From the NCBI RefSeq assembly GCF_000429325.1, contig NZ_KE386886.1:81653-145652 (forward strand): DNA of 64,000 nt. The letters are read 5' to 3'. The stretch comes from Fundidesulfovibrio putealis DSM 16056 (GTDB taxonomy: Bacteria > Desulfobacterota > Desulfovibrionia > Desulfovibrionales > Desulfovibrionaceae). The position numbers and the translations under genes were made by a program. The number at the start of each line of letters is the position of its first letter. Within the stretch, counting starts at the first letter, position 1. Positions 16,711 to 24,855 of this stretch are shown one piece after another. Below the pieces are notes generated by a model, which searched no databases, was not told where the DNA came from, and was given only the letters and a program-made list of their open reading frames with translations.

Positions 16711-19700
16711 ATGAAAATTCTCAAAGAGCAGCACCACAGCCCCATGTTCCTGCCCACGGCCATCATGGGCCGGATGCGCCTGGTGTGCACCGTCATGGTC
16801 TATTTCGACCTGGACGACCCGGAGTCGCCCCTGCCGGACAAGGACATGTGGCCCCAGGTGATGAAGCTCCTGCCGCAGCCGCCGGTGCTCGATCCGGGCC
16901 TGGCCAAGCCACGCGCCGAGGTGCTGCTGGCCGGAAAGTGCTTCGCCCCGGACGGCCCAGGTCCCACGTCGCGGCAGGCCGCCCAGGTGAGCCTGACCGT
17001 GGGCGGCAAACAGAAGACCCTGAACGTCTTCGGCGACCGGCGCTGGACCATGGCCGGGGGAACCGCCGTGGGCATAAGCGACCCCGCGCCCTTCACGGAG
17101 ATGCCCCTGACCTGGGAGCGGGCCTTCGGCGGCGCAACGGACGCGCGAAACCCCAAAGGCCGGGGCCTGCCCGCCAAGCCCGGAGAGGCCCCGGAACTGC
17201 TGCCCAACGTGGAATATCCGGGCCAGCTGATCAGCTCCCCGAAGGACGCGCCCGAACCGGCGTCGTTCCTGCCCCGCGACGTCATGCACCCTGAGCGCCA
17301 GAAAATTGCCGGGACCTACGACGAAGCCTGGAAAACCCAGCGCTGGCCCTACTACCCCGACGATCTGGACCCGGATTTCTTCCTGAACGGCCCGCAGGAC
17401 CAGTGGGCCAAGGATTTCTTCAAGGGCGGCGAAGCCATTGAGATCGTCAACATGCACCCCAAGCGGCAGGTGATCGCCTCGCGCCTGCCGCAGTTCGCGG
17501 TTCGCCTGTTTTTGACCCGCAAGAAGGCCCCCAAAGCCCCGCCCGAAGAGGACACCTTCGAGGAGGTGACGCTTCGCCGCGACACCCTGTGGCTGTTCCC
17601 CGAGGTCGGCAAGGGCGTCATTGTCTTCCGGGGAGCCTTCGCCACCGAGCGCGACGACATGGCCGACCTGCGCTACGCCTACATGGCCACCGAGGCCATG
17701 GGCGAGACGCCCAAGGACATCTCCTGGCACCTGGAAGCCCAGAACAGGCGCGTGGCCGCCATGAAGCCGGTCAAGCCCGTGATCCCGGACGTGAACCAGA
17801 AGGTGAACCGGGAGCTGCTCAAATTCAACCGCGTCATCAAGGACATCGCCCAGACCAAGGCCCAGGCCATGGGGCTGACGCCGGTCATGCCGCGCGAACC
17901 GGCTGAGATCGGGGCAATGGGCCAACAGGCCATCGCCTCCGGGTTCGCCACCCTGGACAAGATGGAGGCCATGGCACGCCAGTTCCGGGACAAGTTCGGC
18001 TGGCGCGCGGCCCTGGACCCGGCCTCGTTCGCGTCCAAGCGGGACAAGCTCGCCCAGACTTCCCAGAAGATCGACCAGGCCACGGCCAAGGCCGCCCAGA
18101 CCAAGACCCAGCTCACGGCCATGAAAGCGGACATGATAAAAGACGCAAGCGCGCGCCTGAAGGCGGCCGCCACGCCGGAGCAGCTGGGCAAGGCGGGCAT
18201 AGACCCGGACAACCCGCTGCCCGAGCCGGGCTCCGGCCTTGGCCCCTGGCACGACCGGGGCTTTGATTTCGTCGTTCACAGCCGCCGAAATTTCGAGAAC
18301 GACCCGGCGCTCATGGCCCGCATGCACTCCATGGGGTTCAAGAACCGGACGCTGAACGCATCCTGGTGCGGCTACAACCCGGAGCCGAAAGTGGAGAACG
18401 CCCTGGACTGGGGGTTGCCCGCAGGCGGGTTCACCCTGCCCAGGGGGCTGGTGCTGCCCCGCTTCGAGGGCAGGAAGCTCACACGCATCCTGATTGCGCC
18501 GGATTGGCCGCAGACGCCGCAGATGACGGAATCCGGGGAAGCATCCTTCCTGGTTCCCGGCTCCGCCACGGCTTCGCTGTGGCTGGCTGCGCCGGACGAG
18601 AAAGCCCCCATCGTCGTGACGGGCCTGGAGATGGAAGCCCGGCTCATGGAGCAGGAGGTGGGCGACGTGTGCCACATCCTGGCCCTGCCAAGCGTGGACG
18701 CTCCCCCGCCGCCGGACGCGGCCAAGGCCCTCAAAACCGCGCCCGCCGTGCTGGTGCTCGCGCCAGCCGGGAAGCAGGCGAGCCTGAACCCGGCAGCGCC
18801 GTACCTGAAACTCTCCGACAAGGCCCAGTGGCTCACGCTGCCCAAGGGGGCCAACGGCCTGTTGGCCAGACTGGAGCAGGTGGACCTGCGCGAACTCGTC
18901 TTCGACGCCCTGCCGCCAGCCTCAATCGGCATGCCGGAAGACGAGCCCGAACCAGCCTTCGGTCCGGCCCCGCCCAAGAAGCGCCCGGCCATGCCGGACA
19001 TCGCCGGGCTGGTGCAGGCCGCAATCGGCGAGATACGTGCCTTCCACGAGGCCAGGTTCGAGCCCCTCAAGGCCACCATGAAGGACCTGGAAGCCCAGGC
19101 GCGCGAGGCCATGGCCAAGCACGGCCAGGACTACGACCGGATAATGGCCGACGCCAAGGCCGCGCCGCGCACCCCCTTCGACCAGTTGGGCGACACGATC
19201 TCCTCCGACATCCTGGCCAAGCGCGACCAGCTCAAGGCCATGGGCGCGCTGCCGCCGGACAAGGAAGCGGACATGGTCAAGGCTGCGGCCCAGGCCAAGT
19301 CCCTGGGGGCCGACTCCGAGGCCCGCTGGCAGGACGGACAGAAGCAGCTGGCCGAGGCCGCCAAGAAGATCGAGGCGGCCAAGGCCGCTCCGGGTGGTAT
19401 TCCAGAAGACATGAAGGCCCAATTCAAGGCTGCGGGCATGGACATCGAGGCCATGGTGCCGCGCACGCGCCAGGAAGTCATCGACATGCACGCTGCTGGC
19501 AGGAGCCTGTCCCAGGCCGTGCTGGGAGGCGTGGACCTCTCCGGGCTCGATCTCTCCGGCGCGGACTTCACGGGCTGCCGTCTGGCCGGGACCAAGTTCA
19601 TGGGCGCGCGCCTGGACGGCAGCCTGTTCGCCAAGTCCATGGCCCAGGGCGCGGATTTCAGCGGCGCGAGCCTCCAGGGCGCGCGCTTCGATCAGGCCAT

Positions 19701-20451
19701 GCTCATCAAGACCAGCTTCAAGAAGGCCGGGCTGCAAAACGCGGACATGCGACAGGCCAGCATGAAGCAGGCGGACATGGAAGGCGCGGACCTCTCGGGC
19801 GCGAACCTGCTCATGGCCTCCTTCAACAAGGCCAATCTGTCCAAGGCCGTATTCTCCGGGGCCACGCTCAAGCTCACCGCCATCCAGGAGTGCCTGATGG
19901 CCGGGGCGGTGCTGCGCGAGACCTCCATGGAGCGGGTGCTCATCCGCAAGTGCGATCTGTCCGGCGCGGACTTCTCCGGCGCGCTGCTTGCCAGCACCCA
20001 GCTTCAGGAGTGCACCGGCTCAGGCGTCAGCTTCGCCAAGGCCACGTTCAAGAAGGGTGCCCTGGCCGACTGCGCCCTGCCCGGCTGCGACTTCACCGGA
20101 GTTCGCGCCCAGACCCTGTGCGTGCGCGGCTGCGACCTGTCCGGCTCGGATTTCCGCAAGAGCGCATTCTCAGGCTGCCGCATCGAGGGCTCGAGCCTCA
20201 CGCGGGCCAACCTGCGCGGGGTCAGCGCGCGTGGCACGTCGTTTCCGGGCTCCGACCTGGAGGGTGCGGACTTGAATGGCGCGGACCTGCTGCTGGGCTC
20301 GCTCTCCAAGACGCGCATCGTGTCTGCGGATCTTCGCGGCGCGAACTGCTTCGGCGTGGATTTCCATAAGGCCGTGGTGGGGCAGACCCGCTTCGACGGC
20401 GCGAACCTCAAACTGACCGCCCTGCACCAGCGGGCCGATCTCCTGGAGTAG
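16711..20451 (+). CDS. DUF2169 T6SS accessory protein fused to coiled coil and pentapeptide repeats
   Basis: A 1246-residue protein. The N-terminal ~320 residues (FLPTAIMGRMRLVCTVMVY, TWERAFGGATDARNPKG, then the PYYPDDLD region) match the DUF2169 family found next to VgrG and DUF4150 genes. The middle contains a second beta-rich segment and Lys/Ala/Glu/Gln-rich helical stretches at roughly 350-500 and 770-910. From about residue 940 the protein is pentapeptide repeats (GVDLSGLDLSGADFTGCRL onward), predicted to form a long right-handed quadrilateral beta helix. No catalytic motif is visible. By context it is likely an effector adaptor or chaperone for the spike. It is followed after 2 bp by another pentapeptide gene. 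Confidence 0.85.
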   Translation: MKILKEQHHSPMFLPTAIMGRMRLVCTVMVYFDLDDPESPLPDKDMWPQVMKLLPQPPVLDPGLAKPRAEVLLAGKCFAPDGPGPTSRQAAQVSLTVGGKQKTLNVFGDRRWTMAGGTAVGISDPAPFTEMPLTWERAFGGATDARNPKGRGLPAKPGEAPELLPNVEYPGQLISSPKDAPEPASFLPRDVMHPERQKIAGTYDEAWKTQRWPYYPDDLDPDFFLNGPQDQWAKDFFKGGEAIEIVNMHPKRQVIASRLPQFAVRLFLTRKKAPKAPPEEDTFEEVTLRRDTLWLFPEVGKGVIVFRGAFATERDDMADLRYAYMATEAMGETPKDISWHLEAQNRRVAAMKPVKPVIPDVNQKVNRELLKFNRVIKDIAQTKAQAMGLTPVMPREPAEIGAMGQQAIASGFATLDKMEAMARQFRDKFGWRAALDPASFASKRDKLAQTSQKIDQATAKAAQTKTQLTAMKADMIKDASARLKAAATPEQLGKAGIDPDNPLPEPGSGLGPWHDRGFDFVVHSRRNFENDPALMARMHSMGFKNRTLNASWCGYNPEPKVENALDWGLPAGGFTLPRGLVLPRFEGRKLTRILIAPDWPQTPQMTESGEASFLVPGSATASLWLAAPDEKAPIVVTGLEMEARLMEQEVGDVCHILALPSVDAPPPPDAAKALKTAPAVLVLAPAGKQASLNPAAPYLKLSDKAQWLTLPKGANGLLARLEQVDLRELVFDALPPASIGMPEDEPEPAFGPAPPKKRPAMPDIAGLVQAAIGEIRAFHEARFEPLKATMKDLEAQAREAMAKHGQDYDRIMADAKAAPRTPFDQLGDTISSDILAKRDQLKAMGALPPDKEADMVKAAAQAKSLGADSEARWQDGQKQLAEAAKKIEAAKAAPGGIPEDMKAQFKAAGMDIEAMVPRTRQEVIDMHAAGRSLSQAVLGGVDLSGLDLSGADFTGCRLAGTKFMGARLDGSLFAKSMAQGADFSGASLQGARFDQAMLIKTSFKKAGLQNADMRQASMKQADMEGADLSGANLLMASFNKANLSKAVFSGATLKLTAIQECLMAGAVLRETSMERVLIRKCDLSGADFSGALLASTQLQECTGSGVSFAKATFKKGALADCALPGCDFTGVRAQTLCVRGCDLSGSDFRKSAFSGCRIEGSSLTRANLRGVSARGTSFPGSDLEGADLNGADLLLGSLSKTRIVSADLRGANCFGVDFHKAVVGQTRFDGANLKLTALHQRADLLE

Positions 20452-20453
20452 CC

Positions 20454-21512
20454 ATGACCCACCAGGACATACTGGACGCCGCCCGCGACCGCCGCCCCGT
20501 CATCGGCGCGGACCTCTCGGGGCTGGACCTCGCCAGCGCGGACCTCACCGGCATCCGCTTCGAGCGCGTCAGCTTCAAGGGGGCCACTCTGGCCGGGGCC
20601 ATCATCAAGGACGCCGGGTTCAAAAGCTGTGACTTCTCCGGCGCGACCCTCGACGGCTGCGACCTGACCAAGATGAACCTCTCCAAGTCCGTGTTCGCCG
20701 GGGCCAGCCTCAAGGGCGTCACCACCATGATGACGCTGCTCTCCAGTTCCGACTTCACCGGAGCCGACCTCAGCGGCGCGAAGCTCTACTGGTCCGTGGT
20801 GGAGAAGGCCAGATTCGACGGCGCGAAGCTCACCGGGGCAACGCTCGAAAAGCTCACCCTGCGCAACTCCAGCTTCGCCAAGGTGGACTTGGCCGGAGCC
20901 GTGTTCGTCAAGGCCCTGCTCACCGGCTGCGACCTGAAAGGCGTGGCCTTCAAGGACGTGCGCTTCGACAAGGCGCTGCTCACCGGCTGCGACCTGTCCG
21001 GCCAGGATTTCTCGGGGCTTACGCTCAATCAGGTGAATTTTTCGAACTCCAACATGGCCGGGGCGAAGTTCGTCAAGGCGCGGCTTGGCTACTGCCACTT
21101 CGGCAAGGCCAATCTGGAGGGCGCGGACTTCACCGGGGCGGACGGCTCCAAGTCGCTCTATCTGGGGGCCAACCTGAAGACCGCCAAGCTTAACGGGGGC
21201 ACGTTCGTGAACTCGTCCTTCAGCGAGGCGAACCTTGCGGCGGCGGACCTCACGGGCGCGACGCTCTTCAAGTGCGGCTTTTCCAAGGCCGTGTGCCGGG
21301 GCGCGAAGTTCATCGGGTGCGACCTGCGCCACGCGGATTTTTCACGCACGGACTGCACGGCTGCGGACTTCACCCGCGCCGTGATGACCATGGCCAACCT
21401 GCACATGATGATTGACGAGCACGCCGTGTACGACATGACAGAGCGCGCGCTGACGCGCCCCACCAACAAAGACATGGCCGAGGCGGAAGCCTTCACACCG
21501 GTCCAGGCATAG
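20454..21512 (+). CDS. Pentapeptide repeat-containing protein
   Basis: A 352-residue protein made almost entirely of A(D/N)LxG-type pentapeptides, for example ADLSGLDLASADLTGIRF at the N-terminus, with occasional Cys at the central position. The first ~12 residues (MTHQDILDAARD) form a capping helix, and the last ~35 residues leave the repeat. It starts 2 bp after the stop of the DUF2169 gene with GGAG in that gene's last codons, so the two are co-translated. The repeat type matches the C-terminal domain of the upstream protein, suggesting duplication or a side-by-side beta-helix complex. It is likely structural or an adaptor; a gyrase-mimic role is unsupported. Confidence 0.85.
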   Translation: MTHQDILDAARDRRPVIGADLSGLDLASADLTGIRFERVSFKGATLAGAIIKDAGFKSCDFSGATLDGCDLTKMNLSKSVFAGASLKGVTTMMTLLSSSDFTGADLSGAKLYWSVVEKARFDGAKLTGATLEKLTLRNSSFAKVDLAGAVFVKALLTGCDLKGVAFKDVRFDKALLTGCDLSGQDFSGLTLNQVNFSNSNMAGAKFVKARLGYCHFGKANLEGADFTGADGSKSLYLGANLKTAKLNGGTFVNSSFSEANLAAADLTGATLFKCGFSKAVCRGAKFIGCDLRHADFSRTDCTAADFTRAVMTMANLHMMIDEHAVYDMTERALTRPTNKDMAEAEAFTPVQA

Positions 21513-21523
21513 GAGACGCAATC

Positions 21524-21925
21524 ATGTTCGCACTGACGCTCGGAGCCGGAGTGGATTTCGCCTTCCCGGACGTGTGCCTGACGCCCATCGTGGTGCCGGT
21601 TCCCATCCCGTATCCCAACATCTCGGAGTCCATCACCACGCAGCCTGCGGCGGACAACATCACCATCGACTGCATGCCGGTGATCAACCTGATGTCCATG
21701 GGGCTGGTGAGCGAGGGGGACGAACCGGGCGTGGAGATGGGGGTGGTGTCGCACATGGAGTCGGGGATGACCGACTATACGCTGGGGTGCATTACGATTT
21801 TCATGGACGCCGCGCCCTGCCAGCGGCTGACCAGCCTGACGCGCCAGAATTGCCTCGTCGAACTGCCCAACGCCGTTGGGATGACTATTGCGCCGAGCCA
21901 GGTGACGGTGTTGACGCTGGGGTGA
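21524..21925 (+). CDS. DUF4150 PAAR-like tip protein
   Basis: A 133-residue protein of the DUF4150 family, a PAAR-like group that sharpens VgrG spikes. The N-terminus is MFALTLGAGVDFAFPDVCLT, followed by a Pro-rich stretch. The AADNITIDCMPVINL segment and the conserved late motif AAPCQRLTSLTRQN are typical. The protein has no C-terminal extension, so it does not itself carry a toxin. It lies 11 bp after the pentapeptide gene with GGAG just upstream. It completes the spike set of two VgrGs plus tip, and ends the island's main operon at a strong hairpin. Confidence 0.85.
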   Translation: MFALTLGAGVDFAFPDVCLTPIVVPVPIPYPNISESITTQPAADNITIDCMPVINLMSMGLVSEGDEPGVEMGVVSHMESGMTDYTLGCITIFMDAAPCQRLTSLTRQNCLVELPNAVGMTIAPSQVTVLTLG

Positions 21926-21975
21926 TCGTTCCGTCTGCGAATTGAGCGTCAACGACGCGAAGCGGAAAGCCGGGT

Positions 21976-21999
21976 CCAGGGGGAGGCTTCTCCCCCTGG
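21976..21999. terminator. Bidirectional terminator-like hairpin between convergent genes
   Basis: CCAGGGGGAG (21976-21985) and CTCCCCCTGG (21990-21999) form a perfect 10-bp stem with a GCTT loop, between the DUF4150 gene (plus) and the gene ending at 22029 (minus). The following CCGCCGGAGGC resembles the flank of an intergenic element I associate with Desulfovibrio genomes, from memory only. Confidence 0.55.
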
Positions 22000-22028
22000 C
22001 CGCCGGAGGCATCTTCTGCCTTTCTGAT

Positions 22029-22733
22029 TTATCTACCAGTCTTGGTCGGCGTGGGCGGCGTCTCTGAGGCCTGTTTGGCCGTAGCGGCAGCCGATTTCGG
22101 CGCTGGCTGCACGGATTGCGGCGTGTGGTCGGGCGATACGCGCGGCGTGCCTTCTGGCGTCTGCTTTTCCGGCGCGGGCGCGCCGGGGTCGTGCATTGGT
22201 TCTTCTTGTATGGCCAGCTGGTCCTGCGGCGAGAGCTGGTCCAGGGCCATGTTGCACAGCGGAGTGGGGCTTGGCAGCTCGTCGGTCACCAGGGCCTTGG
22301 CCCACAACAGGTCCGTGTCGTCCAGGCGGGCGTCGTCATAGAGCCCCCACAGGCCGGAATAGAACAGCTCGGCACGCTGCTTCAGGAAATCAGGCCGATA
22401 TTGAAGGATCAAAAACGGTTGGCCGTCGTTCAACCCCACGAAGTTTCCGGCGCGGGTGACGCAGGTGGCGGTGTCGGTGCGGGTCTTTATCTTGTTCATG
22501 TCGAAGTACCCGCGCGCCTCCACGACCTTCTTGTTGTTGATGTCGTAGTAGACCGCCCAGGTGACGCGGCTGAAGTAGGAGTAGCGGTCCATGGCCTCCT
22601 GCACGGTCATGGTGGCGTCAAAGGGAAAGCGGGCCTTCTGCACCATCTGGATGTCATTTAGCGGCATGGCCTGAGCGGCGGCGGCAAGCCCCAGGACTGC
22701 GGCGAGCAGCGCTGAAAATACGAACGCCCTCAC
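22029..22733 (-). CDS. Exported hypothetical protein with Pro/Ala-rich tail
   Basis: A 234-residue protein starting at GTG 22733, which overlaps the stop of the NlpC/P60 gene (GTGA). Residues 1-22 form a signal peptide (FVFSALLAAVLGLAAAAQA) with a likely AxA cleavage site, so it is periplasmic or secreted. The mature part has a compact domain to about residue 165, then a disordered Pro/Thr/Ala/Lys-rich tail of about 55 residues. No catalytic motif or known family is recognised. The coupling to a cell-wall hydrolase suggests a partner, regulator or inhibitor of that enzyme. Confidence 0.7.
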   Translation of the reverse strand: MRAFVFSALLAAVLGLAAAAQAMPLNDIQMVQKARFPFDATMTVQEAMDRYSYFSRVTWAVYYDINNKKVVEARGYFDMNKIKTRTDTATCVTRAGNFVGLNDGQPFLILQYRPDFLKQRAELFYSGLWGLYDDARLDDTDLLWAKALVTDELPSPTPLCNMALDQLSPQDQLAIQEEPMHDPGAPAPEKQTPEGTPRVSPDHTPQSVQPAPKSAAATAKQASETPPTPTKTGR

Positions 22734-23329
22734 GGCCTGTTCTCCCCTGCTGCCAAAACCCGGCGAGCGCCCGCGTAGTTCTTGCTCCAGTACGCGCCGG
22801 AGAGGTCGTCCACGGCCACCTGCCCGGAGTGGCGCGAACTGTGGATGAAGCGCCCCTGCGACAAGTAAATGCCCACGTGCCCGACCCTCTCCCCTCCTCC
22901 GCCTGAACTCCCAGCGCTCCCAGACCCGAAAAACACCAGATCGCCTGGACGCAGCGCCGAGGCGGCCACGGGCGTCCCGGCCCGGAACTGCTGACCCGAG
23001 GTGCGCGGCAGGGAGGCTCCGGCCTTGGCGTAGGCCCAACTGGTGAAGCCGGAACAGTCGAACCCGGCGGGAGTCGCGCCGCCGTACACGTAGCCGCGCC
23101 CAAGCTGGGAGCTGGCCGCGCCAAGAAGCCTGCCGGAAAGCGCTGCGGGATCGGCGGCCCAGGGGCGCTCGCCGCGCAGGAGGCTCAGATAGTTGGCGAT
23201 GTCCTGGGAGGTAGAGACGGGGGATTCGTGGATTCTGGCGGCGCGGTCGCGGTGCCCGGCTCCGAGCGCGGCGAAACCAGCCGCCACGACCAGGAAAAGT
23301 GCCAGCACCCATTTTGCGGCTGTGGTCAT
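22730..23329 (-). CDS. NlpC/P60 family peptidoglycan hydrolase
   Basis: A 199-residue protein. Residues ~6-23 are a signal or anchor helix (WVLALFLVVAAGFAALG). The NlpC/P60 domain follows: GYVYGGATPAGFDCSGF with catalytic Cys92, RPGDLVFFG, GHVGIYLSQGRFIHS with His151, and a third polar residue region at His163. Such enzymes cleave the D-Glu-(meso)Dap bond of peptide stems. The ATG at 23329 is chosen because the signal sequence starts there; the reading frame upstream is open but not protein-like. The island context makes a T6SS effector role conceivable, but the signal peptide argues for ordinary export. Confidence 0.85.
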   Translation of the reverse strand: MTTAAKWVLALFLVVAAGFAALGAGHRDRAARIHESPVSTSQDIANYLSLLRGERPWAADPAALSGRLLGAASSQLGRGYVYGGATPAGFDCSGFTSWAYAKAGASLPRTSGQQFRAGTPVAASALRPGDLVFFGSGSAGSSGGGGERVGHVGIYLSQGRFIHSSRHSGQVAVDDLSGAYWSKNYAGARRVLAAGENRP

Positions 23330-23443
23330 CGATTGCGCTCCCGCACCTGGAAAGAGTGTTGTCCTAGCCGTGCCGGTTGGTCTATAGCATGCTTTGAAAC
23401 AAAGCAAAATCCTCTTCGCGAAACCATAAGCAAAGGCTGGGCC

Positions 23444-24226
23444 ATGACCAAGAGCATCTGGGTGACCATCCTGGAAAAGGACGAGGAAAAGGGACGCGCC
23501 CTGTTCGAGGCGATCCACCGCTACGGCCTGGGAGTGAACGGTCACTTCTGGGTGGACGACCTGGAAAAGATGCAGTGGGCGGGAGCGTTCTCCGAAATAT
23601 CCAAGCCCGAGACCGCCGTGTGGGTGGTGAAAGGGACGCCAGCCAGCTTTGCGGATGAGACCAAGCGCTACGGCCTCGCCATGTTGGCGGCCATGGTGCA
23701 GGCCATGAAGGGCCACGGCTTCCCCATCGTGCTGCTGCCTGATGGCGGCGCGCTGGACCCGGCCACGTTGCCAACGCCCTTGAAGGGCGCGATCATCGCC
23801 GCAGACGACGCGACCCTCATGCCCAAGCTGGTGGCCAAGGCCAACACCCCCGTGCCCAAGCTCGCCGTGGACTACCGCCTGGACATCCACCCGCTGCCGG
23901 GCCTGGGCCAGTGGTTCGAGATCGGCCCTGCCGAAGGTCACCAGTGGGCGGGCGCGATCTTCGGCGTGGCTGGAGAAGGATCAGAGGTGGACGCCCACGG
24001 TGCAGGCCCGCGAGGCACCGTGCCGGAAAAGGCTACGCTTGAGTACCCCATGAAGGGCGTGAAGTTCGCCATGGGCGAGAACGAGTTCACGGCCTGGGCG
24101 GTTAAGAACGCCCTGGACGACAAGAGTTCGTATTACGTGCGGGTGAAGGGCTACCCCAAGAGCGCGGCGTTCGGGTCGTTCCCCGAAGGCGACGAGGCCG
24201 AGATGTACGTGGTGAGCCTGAAATAG
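23444..24226 (+). CDS. Hypothetical cytoplasmic protein
   Basis: A 260-residue protein starting at ATG 23444 with AAAGG about 7 nt upstream, divergent from the NlpC/P60 gene (114-bp gap). It opens with MTKSIWVTILEKDEEKGRALF and has mixed alpha/beta character without signal peptide or membrane helices. The segment HPLPGLGQWFEIGP is followed by a Gly-rich stretch; no catalytic motif stands out and I do not recognise the family. A strong terminator follows. Its place between the exported pair and the sheath gene does not reveal its role. Confidence 0.65.
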   Translation: MTKSIWVTILEKDEEKGRALFEAIHRYGLGVNGHFWVDDLEKMQWAGAFSEISKPETAVWVVKGTPASFADETKRYGLAMLAAMVQAMKGHGFPIVLLPDGGALDPATLPTPLKGAIIAADDATLMPKLVAKANTPVPKLAVDYRLDIHPLPGLGQWFEIGPAEGHQWAGAIFGVAGEGSEVDAHGAGPRGTVPEKATLEYPMKGVKFAMGENEFTAWAVKNALDDKSSYYVRVKGYPKSAAFGSFPEGDEAEMYVVSLK

Positions 24227-24260
24227 CCCCGGCTCGGGCTTGCAAGACCGCCAACACCGT

Positions 24261-24302
24261 CCGGCTGCGCCTCCCGCAGGATGCGCAGCCGGTTTCGTTT
24301 TT
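24261..24302 (+). terminator. Rho-independent terminator
   Basis: CCGGCTGCGC (24261-24270) pairs perfectly with GCGCAGCCGG (24283-24292), with a 12-nt loop and the T-rich tail TTTCGTTTTT. It terminates the gene ending at 24226. Confidence 0.8.
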
Positions 24303-24448
24303 CCAGGGCGGCACACGCCAAGTTGGGCCGGGAGGAAACCGGAAGGGGAAATCTGGCGTCATAGACAGTATACGCTCCCGCTGTCCGGCGAAGAGGCCCA
24401 ATTCCCCGCGCCCGAGACGCGACAGTGGGAATGTCCATGGAGGCTGCA

Positions 24449-24703
24449 ATGTCCCTAGCCCGATCAAACCCCTTGCCCGCCCAGGCCGCTCCCTTGATAG
24501 AGCTGCGTTTCCTGGTCCCTCCGGCCATGGTGGAAACCGCCCGACAGGCCATGGCCCCGTACGCCAGAGCCAGCGTCCTGCCCGAAGGCTCGCCCGGCCA
24601 GCCCGCCACGGATCGCGAGCATCAACTGCCCGCCATGCCGGTCACGGGGCTGGCATTCACCGGGGTCACCCGCAAGGAACTGGAAGCCCTGCTTCGGGAG
24701 TGA
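24449..24703 (+). CDS. Small hypothetical protein
   Basis: An 84-residue reading frame whose ATG at 24449 follows GGAGG (24439-24443) at 5 nt, which is the main evidence that it is real. It has a conserved-looking beta strand IELRFLVPP, an Ala-rich helix and a C-terminal FTGVTRKELEALLRE helix. No family is recognised. It follows a terminator by about 150 bp and converges on the sheath gene. It may act with the neighbouring sheath fusion, but this is speculation. Confidence 0.45.
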   Translation: MSLARSNPLPAQAAPLIELRFLVPPAMVETARQAMAPYARASVLPEGSPGQPATDREHQLPAMPVTGLAFTGVTRKELEALLRE

Positions 24704-24855
24704 GCGCCGCTCCGCCTTCATGAACCGGGCAGGCTCCTGCGCCGACCATGCATTCTTCCCGGCCTGCGCAATCTCGCGACGCCAAGGCAGGCGCAAGCAC
24801 CCGGCTGCGCGCGAGCGGCCTGAACGCCCGGCCTGCGCCAAGCTGCACCGGTCCG

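Noticed and set aside
20454-21512. Pentapeptide protein as a gyrase-mimicking antibiotic-resistance protein
   Set aside because: It sits in a spike operon and its repeats match those of the adjacent DUF2169 fusion; nothing points to DNA mimicry.
22029-23312. One long minus-strand reading frame covering two genes
   Set aside because: Its N-terminal half is the out-of-frame shadow of the NlpC/P60 gene; the signal peptide and the GTGA overlap place the real start at 22733.
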